Source of the DNA: Cardiobacterium hominis
GTDB lineage: Bacteria; Pseudomonadota; Gammaproteobacteria; Cardiobacteriales; Cardiobacteriaceae
Direction: 5' to 3'
Length of the DNA: 64,000 nucleotides
Assembly: GCF_900637305.1 (NCBI RefSeq)
Contig: NZ_LR134365.1
Location: forward strand, 642,047-706,046
Shown here piece after piece: positions 1 through 7,390 of the stretch. A program made the translations under genes and the position numbers. Below the pieces are notes generated by a model. The model was not told the origin of the DNA, did no database searches, and worked only from the letters and a program-made list of their open reading frames with translations. Position 1 is the first letter of the stretch. Each line of letters opens with the position of its first letter.

Positions 1-2625
1 GTCTTGGCCTTCGGCGACTTGGCTGGCGGAAAGCGTGATGTCGTCCGGGGCGTGGTTTTGCGGCGGCTGCGGGGTATCGACGTTTTCGATGGTGATGTTG
101 AGTGTCGCCGCCGCTGGCGTCTGCGGCGTGCCTTGTTTGATGGCGTCCACCGCCGGTTTGGCGCTGCCGTCCTGTCGCCAGAAGCCGTAGTAGGCCTCGC
201 GGTCGGCGGCGTCAAGCAGGTCGGGGCGGTTGTTGTGGTCGGCGTCGATGTTGGCGTCGGGGATGCCGTCGCCGTTGGTGTCGATATTGACGTCCACGAT
301 GCCGTCGCCGTTGTCGTCGCGGTTGAGGATGCCCTGCACGTAAGCGGCGCGGTCGTTCTGCGCCTGGTAGAGAATCATCGGCCCGGTGTAGTCGGCTTTT
401 TGCTGCCATTCGAGCAGGGTTTTGATGGTGTTCGCCTGCCAGGTTTCGGCAAGGCCCGCAAACATCGCGTCCCAGCCGACTTCGCTCGGCCAGATGTGCT
501 TGCCGCCGTCGCCGTGCGCCTGCAGGATTTGCATCAGGGTTTTTTCGCCCGCGCCGGGGGCGACGATGTCGCCGTTCATCTGCGCCCAGCCGTTGTCCTT
601 GAAGTCTTTGGCGAGGATGCCGTAGGGATGGTGCGAGAGCGCGTCGAAGTAGCCCTGCGCGCCCGCTTTGTACATGCGCTCCAGAAATTCTTGCGGGCTG
701 ATGTAACTGCCATCGGCGCGGCTGTCGCCGACGGTCATGCCGCCCGCTAGTACGTTCGCTTCCGCGTCGGCGGCGTGCGCCGCTTCATACACCAGCTTGA
801 GCAGGCGGGTGTAATGCTCCGGGTTCGGGTTGGGATTCGCCCAGGTGTCGCGCCAGAATTTGTTGCCCGGCTCGTTCCAGAATTCGTAATCGTGGATGCC
901 CTGCGCGCTGTAGCGCTTGACCGCTTCACCGAAGAAGCGGGCGAAATCGGCGTCGTGCTGCGCTTTGGGCGCGTGCGTGCTCGTCCAGTAGCCTTCCTGC
1001 GCCAGTTTTTGCTGCTGCGCGGCGGGCAGGTCGCCGATGTCGCTCGCCCAGTTGGGCGTGCCCATGACCTGCATCAGCACTTTCATGCCGTATTTTTGCG
1101 CCAGCCTGACCGCATCATCGACATAGCGCCAGTCGTAGCTGCCGTCGTCTTGCGGCTGCACCTGGTTCCAGCCGGCGGTGATGCGCACCCATTTCACGCC
1201 GAGCGCGGCGGCGCGCGCGTAACTTTCCTCAATCGCGGTGCTGTCGTCGCCCGCCCAGCGCGGGTTGAACGGCTGCACGCCGACGCCGTTGGTGCCGCGA
1301 AACGCCTCGCGCCCGATGATGAAATCGACCGCCGCCTGCTGGTTGTCGTGACTGGCGTGTGCTTTCGGGTCATAACTGTAGGAAAGCGTGCCGCTCGCGG
1401 CGTCGTAGCCGGTCAGCGTCAGCGTGCCCTTGTCGTCATCAATGACCGTGCGCGGCTGATGGGCAAGGTCGGCGAGTTTGGCGGCGTTTAACGTCGTCTC
1501 GCCGACGGTGAGCGCTTCCCCCGCGCCCAGCTTGCCCACGGCAATGCTGCCCGGCGTGGCGTCGTCCGTCTCGCGCACGGTGAGTGTGGCGGCAGATGGC
1601 GGCTGCGTATCGTCCGTGACGGCGGCCGTCGCCGCGCTTTGCGGCTGCTCGGCGTACTGCGCGTTGTCGGTATAAGTCGCCTGCACCGTAATCTTCGCGC
1701 CCTGCTGCGCGGCGGTAAGGGTGAACGCCTGCGCGCTCGCGCCCGCAATGGGCTTGCCATCGGCGAACCACTGATAGCGGATGTCGGCAGGCACGCCATC
1801 GACGTCGCTGACCTCGGCGGTTAAGGTCGCGCCAACCTTCGCCGCGCCGCTGATTTTGACCGTGCCTTCGTGGTTGGGTTGTGGCTGCGGGTTGGGTTGC
1901 GGGTTTGGTTGCGGGTTTGGTTGCGGGTTTGGTTGCGGGTTTGGTTGCGGGTTTGGTTGCGGGTTTGGTTGCGGGTTTGGTTGCGGGTTTGGTTGCGGGT
2001 TTGGTTGCGGGTTTGGTTGCGGGTTTGGTTGCGGGTTTGGTTGCGGGTTTGGTTGCGGGTTTGGTTGCGGGTTTGGTTGCGGGTTGGGTTGCGGGTTGGG
2101 TTGCGGGTTGGGTTGCGGGTTGGGTTGTGGGTTGGGTTGTGGGTTGGGTTGTGGGTAGTTGCCGCTGTCGCTCTTGTAGCCGTGGTCGCGCGCGAAGGCG
2201 ATGCTGCCGGCGACCAGGCCAACCGCGCCCAATACGCCCAGCGGGGCGAGTGCGGGTTGGTCAGCGCCCAGCGGCTGCGCGGTGATGATTTCGCTGGCGA
2301 GCGCATGTTCCGGCGCGCGCGTGACCGGATAGCTGGCAAGGCCGCCGTTTTCCTGCACGCCGACCAGCGCGCCCTGGCCGCGGGTGAAGTAGTTGTCGAT
2401 GACGAGGTCGGGTTGGCCGTCGCCGTCGAAGTGGATGAGCAGGTCGTCGCCCGTGCGCGCGGTGGTGAGATTTTCCGGGCCGATGCCGGTGGCAAGGTCG
2501 GTGAACTGGTAGTACGCGCCGTCTTCAGCGGCGATGTGCAGCGCAGCGCCTGCGCCATCAACGGGATATTCAGCGACGACCGCGCCATCGGCACGGTGCA
2601 GGGTGAGGAGGATTTGCCAGTTCAT
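1..2625 (-). CDS. Large surface/type I-secreted-like protein with PQPN repeat and GH39-like glycoside hydrolase module (C-terminus beyond window)
   Basis: An uninterrupted minus-strand frame runs from ATG at 2625 to the window edge, giving 875 residues without a stop. The start MNWQILLTLHRADG and the following acidic region resemble the N-terminal prefix of BapA/LapA-type adhesins. A hydrophobic stretch (LAPLGVLGAVGLVAG) lies near residues 128-146, and a PQPN tetrapeptide repeat fills about 157-252. Ig-like beta segments follow (KISGAAKVGATLTAEVSD). A TIM-barrel-like region then carries WNEPG (Glu at about 585, candidate acid/base) and SEVGW (Glu at about 715, candidate nucleophile), the clan GH-A pattern of GH39/PslG enzymes. 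Residues 761-801 hold Asp-rich calcium-loop-like motifs (DDNGDG, DTNGDG). I infer an exported calcium-binding protein that cleaves a polysaccharide. Secretion route and substrate are unknown because the C-terminus is missing. Confidence 0.75.
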   Translation of the reverse strand, partial: MNWQILLTLHRADGAVVAEYPVDGAGAALHIAAEDGAYYQFTDLATGIGPENLTTARTGDDLLIHFDGDGQPDLVIDNYFTRGQGALVGVQENGGLASYPVTRAPEHALASEIITAQPLGADQPALAPLGVLGAVGLVAGSIAFARDHGYKSDSGNYPQPNPQPNPQPNPQPNPQPNPQPNPQPNPQPNPQPNPQPNPQPNPQPNPQPNPQPNPQPNPQPNPQPNPQPNPQPNPQPNPQPNPQPNPQPQPNHEGTVKISGAAKVGATLTAEVSDVDGVPADIRYQWFADGKPIAGASAQAFTLTAAQQGAKITVQATYTDNAQYAEQPQSAATAAVTDDTQPPSAATLTVRETDDATPGSIAVGKLGAGEALTVGETTLNAAKLADLAHQPRTVIDDDKGTLTLTGYDAASGTLSYSYDPKAHASHDNQQAAVDFIIGREAFRGTNGVGVQPFNPRWAGDDSTAIEESYARAAALGVKWVRITAGWNQVQPQDDGSYDWRYVDDAVRLAQKYGMKVLMQVMGTPNWASDIGDLPAAQQQKLAQEGYWTSTHAPKAQHDADFARFFGEAVKRYSAQGIHDYEFWNEPGNKFWRDTWANPNPNPEHYTRLLKLVYEAAHAADAEANVLAGGMTVGDSRADGSYISPQEFLERMYKAGAQGYFDALSHHPYGILAKDFKDNGWAQMNGDIVAPGAGEKTLMQILQAHGDGGKHIWPSEVGWDAMFAGLAETWQANTIKTLLEWQQKADYTGPMILYQAQNDRAAYVQGILNRDDNGDGIVDVNIDTNGDGIPDANIDADHNNRPDLLDAADREAYYGFWRQDGSAKPAVDAIKQGTPQTPAAATLNITIENVDTPQPPQNHAPDDITLSASQVAEGQD
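1870..2157 (-). repeat. 12-bp tandem repeat encoding PQPN units
   Basis: About 24 in-frame units of a 12-bp motif (gggtttggttgc on the + strand, with g/t variants toward both ends) encode Pro-Gln-Pro-Asn repeats between the N-terminal prefix and the Ig-like region of the surface protein. The central units are identical at DNA level, so copy number probably varies by slippage. A 12-bp unit keeps the frame whatever the copy number. Confidence 0.9.
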
Positions 2626-2723
2626 AAGGGTGCGCCAGTTGGTGGGAATGTGCTCTTTCAAGCAAGATTGTTGCCAATTGTTTACGGGCGGATGACATTA
2701 TTTTGGGCGCACCGCTGCGGGCG

Positions 2724-3554
2724 TCAGCCGCGTTTTTGCATTTCGGTGATGCGGTCGCGGCCAGCGTAGTCTTGATGGGTGGCGATGTTGTGCCAGTCGC
2801 CGCTGGAGGTGGCGCGGGCGCGCAGTTTTTCGCCTTGTTGCCAGCCGTGTTCCATGAGTAACCAGCCGTTGGGTTTTAGGTTCCGCGGTGCTTGCTGCAT
2901 GATGGTGTAGAGGTCGCGGTAGCCGTCTGCGGCGGCAATCAGCGCGCTTGGTGGTTCATGGGTGAGCGCGGCAAGGTGCGGGTCGTTGGCTGCAATGTAG
3001 GGCGGGTTGCTGAGGATAAGGTCGGCACAGTCGGCGGCAAAGGGCGCGAGCCAGTCGGCCTGAAGGAAGGTGAGGTTGGTCAGCCGATGCGCGTGCGCGT
3101 TTTCTTGGGCGATGGCGAGCGCTTCGGCGCTTTGGTCGGTGGCGGTGATGCGCGCGTCGGGGCGGGCGGTGGCGATGGCGAGCGCCAGTGCGCCGCTGCC
3201 GGTGCCGAGGTCGATGACGGTCGGCGCGTGCAGATCGCGCAGGTGGTGCAGGGCGCGTTCGACGAGGATTTCGCTGTCGCTGCGCGGGATGAGGGTGGCG
3301 CGGCTGACTTTGAGGTCAAGGCCGCAGAAGGGTTGGTGGCCGAGGAGGTAGGCGAGCGGTTCGCCTGCGTGCAGGCGGGCGGCGAGGGCGTCCAGCGCCT
3401 GTTGTTGTGCGGGCTCAAGTTCGGGGTCGTGGATGCGCTGCGCGGTGGGCGAGAGGCCGGTGATGTGCGCAGCGAGGTGGCGGGTTTCGATGGCGGCGAC
3501 TTCAGTGTCGGGATGGGCGGCGATGGCTTGGGCGAGCCAGTGGTGGAGGTGCAT
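2724..3554 (-). CDS. prmC: Release factor glutamine methyltransferase PrmC (HemK)
   Basis: This 276-residue protein methylates the GGQ glutamine of RF1 and RF2 using S-adenosylmethionine. The SAM-binding motif DLGTGSGAL is at about 115-123 and the catalytic NPPY at 183-186. The length matches the family. In E. coli and Pseudomonas the gene follows prfA directly; here prfA, encoding its substrate, lies upstream on the same strand but is separated by two accessory genes and a repeat-filled gap. Only 3 bp separate it from the upstream small gene, so it is probably co-transcribed with it. Confidence 0.95.
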   Translation of the reverse strand: MHLHHWLAQAIAAHPDTEVAAIETRHLAAHITGLSPTAQRIHDPELEPAQQQALDALAARLHAGEPLAYLLGHQPFCGLDLKVSRATLIPRSDSEILVERALHHLRDLHAPTVIDLGTGSGALALAIATARPDARITATDQSAEALAIAQENAHAHRLTNLTFLQADWLAPFAADCADLILSNPPYIAANDPHLAALTHEPPSALIAAADGYRDLYTIMQQAPRNLKPNGWLLMEHGWQQGEKLRARATSSGDWHNIATHQDYAGRDRITEMQKRG

Positions 3555-3557
3555 GGT

Positions 3558-3812
3558 TTAGCGCGGCAGCAGGCGGGTGATGGCGACGAGTTGGGCGGCG
3601 CTGATTTCGCCGTTGATGTGGTGTTGGGCAAGGCGGGCTTCGAGGCTGTCGGTAGGCGGGTTAGGCAGGCCTTCGATACGGTTTTTGTGCGCGAGGTAGG
3701 CGTGGTGGCGGGCGCGTTCGGCGCGGGCGTCCGCGCTGCGGTCGATGTCGGCGTAGTTCGCGGCGGCGTTGGCGGCGAGGGTTTGTGCAAGCAGGGTTTC
3801 GGCGGTGTTCAT
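3558..3812 (-). CDS. Small 84-residue protein of unknown function (weak VbhA-antitoxin-like C-terminus)
   Basis: An 84-residue, Ala-rich, probably helical protein. Its ATG overlaps the stop of the DUF6882 gene (ATGA overlap) and its stop is 3 bp before prmC, so all three look translationally coupled. The C-terminal segment HHINGEISAAQLVAITR faintly recalls the helix of VbhA-type Fic antitoxins, but no Fic gene is nearby and I do not assign that function. It has no membrane segment or cysteines. It is kept as a real gene because of its tight spacing. Confidence 0.6.
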   Translation of the reverse strand: MNTAETLLAQTLAANAAANYADIDRSADARAERARHHAYLAHKNRIEGLPNPPTDSLEARLAQHHINGEISAAQLVAITRLLPR

Positions 3813-4519
3813 GCGGGGCGGATTTCGCTGTGGATGTTGCTCAGGTGGTCGCGCGCGTCAAAGTCGGCGGTGAGCTCGCCGTCACGGCGGTGGGCGCGCA
3901 GTTGGCGCGCGTTTTCTTCGAGGCGGTAGTGTTTGGCCTTGAGGTAGGCGCGGATGGCGCGGCGGTGGTTCACGGGGGATGCGGTGATTTGGGCGAGGGT
4001 GGCGAGGGTACGCGGCAGGCCGTTTTCTTGTTGCCAGAGGCGGGCCAGTTCGGGTTCGTGGATGGTGAAGAGGGCGAGGCCGCTGTCGTAGTCGCCGTAG
4101 TAGTAGGCGTCCGCGCCGGTTAGGGCGCAGGCGATGATGCCGAGGTTGGGCAGTTCGGCTTCGTTCAGCAGGAATTGGGCGGTGTTGAGCAGCGCGGTGT
4201 CGGCGGGGTTTTGGAAGAGGGTGCGGTCGTCGTGGTTGTCGCGGGCGGGTGTTTGGCGGCGGTCATAGTCGCGCAGGGTTTTGGCGCTGTGGGCGGCGTC
4301 GGCGGGCAGGGTGATGTTGTGGTTCGCCCATAGCCACAGCCAGCTTTGGTTTTGTCGGGCGTAGCTGCCGATGCCGCGCACGGTGAGGGAGGCGTCACCA
4401 ATGTCGAGTTCGCCGTGTTCGAGGTCGGCGCTCCAGTCGGCATCAAGGTCGATGTGGGCGGCGAAGGTGGCTTGTTTGTCGAGGATGAGGCCGAGGTGTT
4501 GTTCGAGGAGGGTGGTCAT
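3809..4519 (-). CDS. DUF6882 domain protein
   Basis: A 236-residue soluble protein. The sequence around SWLWLWANHNITLPADA and the following Ala/Arg-rich helix match the DUF6882 family as I know it (hydrophobic 'WLWAWAN' core). The frame stays open upstream to 4831, but that part is Pro/Arg-rich repeat translation, so the MTTLLEQHLGL start is chosen. Function is unknown. It is the first gene of a three-gene unit ending in prmC and sits where other gammaproteobacteria have nothing. Confidence 0.65.
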   Translation of the reverse strand: MTTLLEQHLGLILDKQATFAAHIDLDADWSADLEHGELDIGDASLTVRGIGSYARQNQSWLWLWANHNITLPADAAHSAKTLRDYDRRQTPARDNHDDRTLFQNPADTALLNTAQFLLNEAELPNLGIIACALTGADAYYYGDYDSGLALFTIHEPELARLWQQENGLPRTLATLAQITASPVNHRRAIRAYLKAKHYRLEENARQLRAHRRDGELTADFDARDHLSNIHSEIRPA

Positions 4520-4974
4520 GGGTGGGGTCTGTGGGTTATTGGCTTGGGCGCTGGTGGTGTTTGTAATCGGTTGATGGTGTTGGTTATTCAACGGTGATGG
4601 TTTTGGCTGGTTTTCTTTTGTCGCCTTGCGACGGGCTTGCTGCCCCCACCCCAACCCTCCCCCACGGGGAGGGCGTCTATTTGTTCTTGTTGTTTGGTGG
4701 GGCAAACCCCGCCTTGCGGTTTTGGGCTTTAGGGCGCGTTGACAATTAGACATCCCCCCTCCCCTGCAGGGCGAAGCCCGCAGCGGGGGAGGGCTGGGGA
4801 GGGGGTGTGAAAAATCGCGTAGCGACGGCATTATTCAAAACGAGGTAGCCCTCTAAACGTATATTGTCATGCGAAATTTGTTTATCCCTGCCCTCACCCC
4901 AACCCCTCTCTCGCTACGCGAGCAATGCTTGTCCCAGAGGGAGAGGGGCTTATCCACGGAAATGCAAACAGCCC
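4520..4974. repeat. Gene-free gap filled with dispersed GC-rich inverted repeats
   Basis: This 455-bp gap between prfA and the DUF6882 gene holds three patches: a C-rich palindrome near 4640-4670 (ccccaaccctcccccac), a second near 4755-4803, and a longer element at about 4804-4975 that starts gcgtagcgacggcattattc and ends in the inverted pair aacccctctc / gagaggggct. The last element recurs at 16595-16767 in the same orientation, and its palindromic core recurs inverted at about 49996-50060. I see no gene; short frames here are repeat translation. Confidence 0.75.
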
Positions 4975-6057
4975 CTAGAGGCTGTTTTGCAGGTCGAGCA
5001 GGGCGTTGGCTTCTTGTTCTTGTTGGAGCGGGGTGATGATGGCGTCCAGGCCGCCTTCGAGGATGTCGGCGAGGCTGTAGAGGGTGAGGTTGATGCGGTG
5101 GTCGGTGACGCGGCTTTGCGGGTAGTTGTAGGTGCGGATGCGTTCGCTTCTGTCGCCGCTGCCGACCAGGCTTTTGCGCTCGGCTGCTTGTTCGTTTTGG
5201 GCTTTGGTGCGCTCGACGTCCAGGAGACGCGCGGCAAGCAGGCGCATGGCTTTGGCGCGGTTTTTGTGTTGTGAGCGTTCTTCTTGGCATTCGACGACGA
5301 TGCCGCTCGGCAGGTGGGTGATGCGGATGGCACTGTCGGTTTTGTTGACGTGCTGTCCGCCCGCCCCGGAGGCGCGGTAGGTATCGACTTTGAGGTCGGC
5401 GGGGTTAATTTCGATGGGCTGGATGTCGTCGCCGACGGGCAGGATGGCGACGGTGGCGGCGGAGGTGTGGATGCGGCCGCCGGATTCGGTTTCGGGGACG
5501 CGCTGTACGCGGTGCGCGCCGGATTCGTATTTGAGGGTGGAGTAGACGTTGTTGCCGCTGATTTGGCTGATGATTTCTTTGTAGCCGCCGTGTTCGCCGG
5601 GGTTTTCGCTGAGAATTTCGATTTTCCAGTTTTTTTGTTCGGCGTATTTGCCGTACATGCGGAAGAGGTCGCCGGCGAAGATGGCGGCTTCGTCGCCGCC
5701 GGTGCCGGCGCGGATTTCGAGGTAGATGTCGGCGCCGTCCAGCGGGTCTTTGGGGATCATGTGCCGCGCCAGTTGGTGTTCGTTGGCGGCGATTTGTGCT
5801 TCGAGTGCCGGGCGTTCGGCGGCGGCGAGTTCGGCCATTTCGGGGTCGGTTTCGAGGTCGGCGAGGTCGGCGAGTTGGCGCTCCAGCGCTTCGGTGTCGT
5901 CGAGGATGGCGATGACGGGCGCGAGTTGCGCGTGTTCTTGGGCGTAGCGCCGCAGTTGGTCGGGGTCAGCGGCGGTTTCGGGCAGGGCGAGCAGGCCGTT
6001 GAGTTCGTCGTAGCGTTCGCGCAGGCTGGCGAGTTTTTCGCGGATGGCGGGGTGCAT
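4975..6057 (-). CDS. prfA: Peptide chain release factor 1
   Basis: 360 residues, the usual RF1 length. It terminates translation at UAA and UAG. The catalytic GGQ is at 233-235 ([10 protein letters not shown]). The stop-recognition region reads RVPETES at 187-193, the RF1 PxT type rather than the RF2 SPF type. The start lies 1 bp after the hemA stop, so hemA and prfA form a tight operon. The stop falls at the edge of a dispersed repeat that separates prfA from the DUF6882-prmC unit. Confidence 0.97.
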   Translation of the reverse strand: MHPAIREKLASLRERYDELNGLLALPETAADPDQLRRYAQEHAQLAPVIAILDDTEALERQLADLADLETDPEMAELAAAERPALEAQIAANEHQLARHMIPKDPLDGADIYLEIRAGTGGDEAAIFAGDLFRMYGKYAEQKNWKIEILSENPGEHGGYKEIISQISGNNVYSTLKYESGAHRVQRVPETESGGRIHTSAATVAILPVGDDIQPIEINPADLKVDTYRASGAGGQHVNKTDSAIRITHLPSGIVVECQEERSQHKNRAKAMRLLAARLLDVERTKAQNEQAAERKSLVGSGDRSERIRTYNYPQSRVTDHRINLTLYSLADILEGGLDAIITPLQQEQEANALLDLQNSL

Positions 6058-7332
6058 TTAGTGGGTCTCGGTTTTGAAGGTGTCGGCGATGATGGCGAGC
6101 CAGTCTTTGTGGTCGGGCGGGATGGCGTGGATGAGTTCGCTCGGGTTGTGCAGCAGTTTGTTGGTGAGTTTGCGGCTGAGTTGTTCGAGCAGGTGCGCCG
6201 GGTCTTCGCCGTGCGCCAGGCGCCGGTAGCTTTCTTGCAGGAGTTGTTCGCGGATGGTGTTGGCGTTTTCCCGCATTTTGCGCACGATTTGTTGTTGCGG
6301 TTTGGAGCGCAGCCAGCCGATGAAGTCGTCGCCGTAGAGGTTGATGATGGCTTCGGCCTGGCGTGCCGCGTTTTGTCTGGCTTTGAGGTTGTCGTCGATG
6401 ATTTGTTCGAGGTCATCGACGCTGTAGAGGAAGGCCTGGTTTAGGGTGTCGATGGCGGGGTCGAAGTTGCGCGGGATGGCGAGGTCGATGAGGACTTGCA
6501 GGGCGTTGCGCCGCCGTTTGAGCGATTCTTTGAGGTGTTCGCGGCTGATGAGGGTGCGGTCGCTGCGCGCCGCGCCGATGATGATGTCGGCTTCGTGCAG
6601 TTGTGCGGGCAGTTGTTCGAGGCTGATGGCGAAGCCGCCGTGTTCTTCGGCCAGGGTTTGGGCGTGCGTGAGGGTGCGGTTGGCGATGATGAGGCGCTTG
6701 ATGTCGGTGTCTTTCAGGTATTTGGCGACGAGTTGTGCGGTTTCGCCCGCGCCGACGATGAGCGCGGTGCGGCGGTTGTGGTCGTCATAGAAGCGGTGGG
6801 TGAGTTTGACGCCGGCGGCGGCGACGGAGACGTTGTTGGCGCCGATGGCGGTGCTGTGGCGGATTTGTTTGGCCACCGAGAAACTTTGCTGGAAGAGGCG
6901 TTCCAGTATGCCGCCGATGGTGCCGGCTTTTTTGCCGAGGTGGTAGGCTTGTTTGAGTTGGCCGAGGATTTGCGGCTCGCCGAGGATGAGGGAGTCAAGG
7001 CCGCTGGCGACGCGGTAGATGTGGCGGATGGCGTCGCGGTCACGGTAGTGGAAGGTGAGGTTTTCGAGCGCGTCCGGCGCGGTGGTTTTGTGTGCCGCCA
7101 GCCATTGGACAAGGCGCGCGCGGTCGCCGCCGACGGCGTAGATTTCGCTGCGGTTGCAGGTGGACAAGAGGGCGATTTCGCTCGCGCCGGTCGCCTCGCA
7201 GCAGTTGGCAAGGGCGGTCAGGGTTTCTTCCGGGGTGAAGGCGAATTTTTCGCGCAACGCGGCGTCAGCGGTGTGGTGGTTGATGCCGAAGGCGGTGATG
7301 GTTTTGCCGGGCGGGTCGGAGGGGTTCAACAT
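6058..7332 (-). CDS. hemA: Glutamyl-tRNA reductase
   Basis: 424 residues. It reduces Glu-tRNA(Glu) to glutamate-1-semialdehyde, the first step of C5-pathway tetrapyrrole synthesis. The catalytic Cys is at about 59 in STCNRSE, the N-terminal GINHHTA motif is present, and an NADPH-binding motif follows (IVGAGETAQLVAK). It is divergent from the TPR-lolB unit, as in Pseudomonas, leaving only 58 bp for both promoters. Confidence 0.97.
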   Translation of the reverse strand: MLNPSDPPGKTITAFGINHHTADAALREKFAFTPEETLTALANCCEATGASEIALLSTCNRSEIYAVGGDRARLVQWLAAHKTTAPDALENLTFHYRDRDAIRHIYRVASGLDSLILGEPQILGQLKQAYHLGKKAGTIGGILERLFQQSFSVAKQIRHSTAIGANNVSVAAAGVKLTHRFYDDHNRRTALIVGAGETAQLVAKYLKDTDIKRLIIANRTLTHAQTLAEEHGGFAISLEQLPAQLHEADIIIGAARSDRTLISREHLKESLKRRRNALQVLIDLAIPRNFDPAIDTLNQAFLYSVDDLEQIIDDNLKARQNAARQAEAIINLYGDDFIGWLRSKPQQQIVRKMRENANTIREQLLQESYRRLAHGEDPAHLLEQLSRKLTNKLLHNPSELIHAIPPDHKDWLAIIADTFKTETH

Positions 7333-7390
7333 ATGGTCATTAACTTTTTCATGTATCTATTTTAAGCTATCGCGCTTTCTCTTTCAGCCG

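Noticed and set aside
1870..2157. Regular 12-bp repeats as a possible CRISPR or satellite array
   Set aside because: There are no spacers, the period is a multiple of three, and the units translate as PQPN inside a long open frame.
3558..4519. DUF6882 and 84-residue pair as a Fic/VbhA toxin-antitoxin system
   Set aside because: The larger protein has no Fic motif and the antitoxin likeness is only a short helix.
4853..5290. Similar peptides readable from the two copies of the dispersed repeat (also 16643-16882)
   Set aside because: Similarity follows from the DNA repeat; there is no ribosome-binding site or conserved length.
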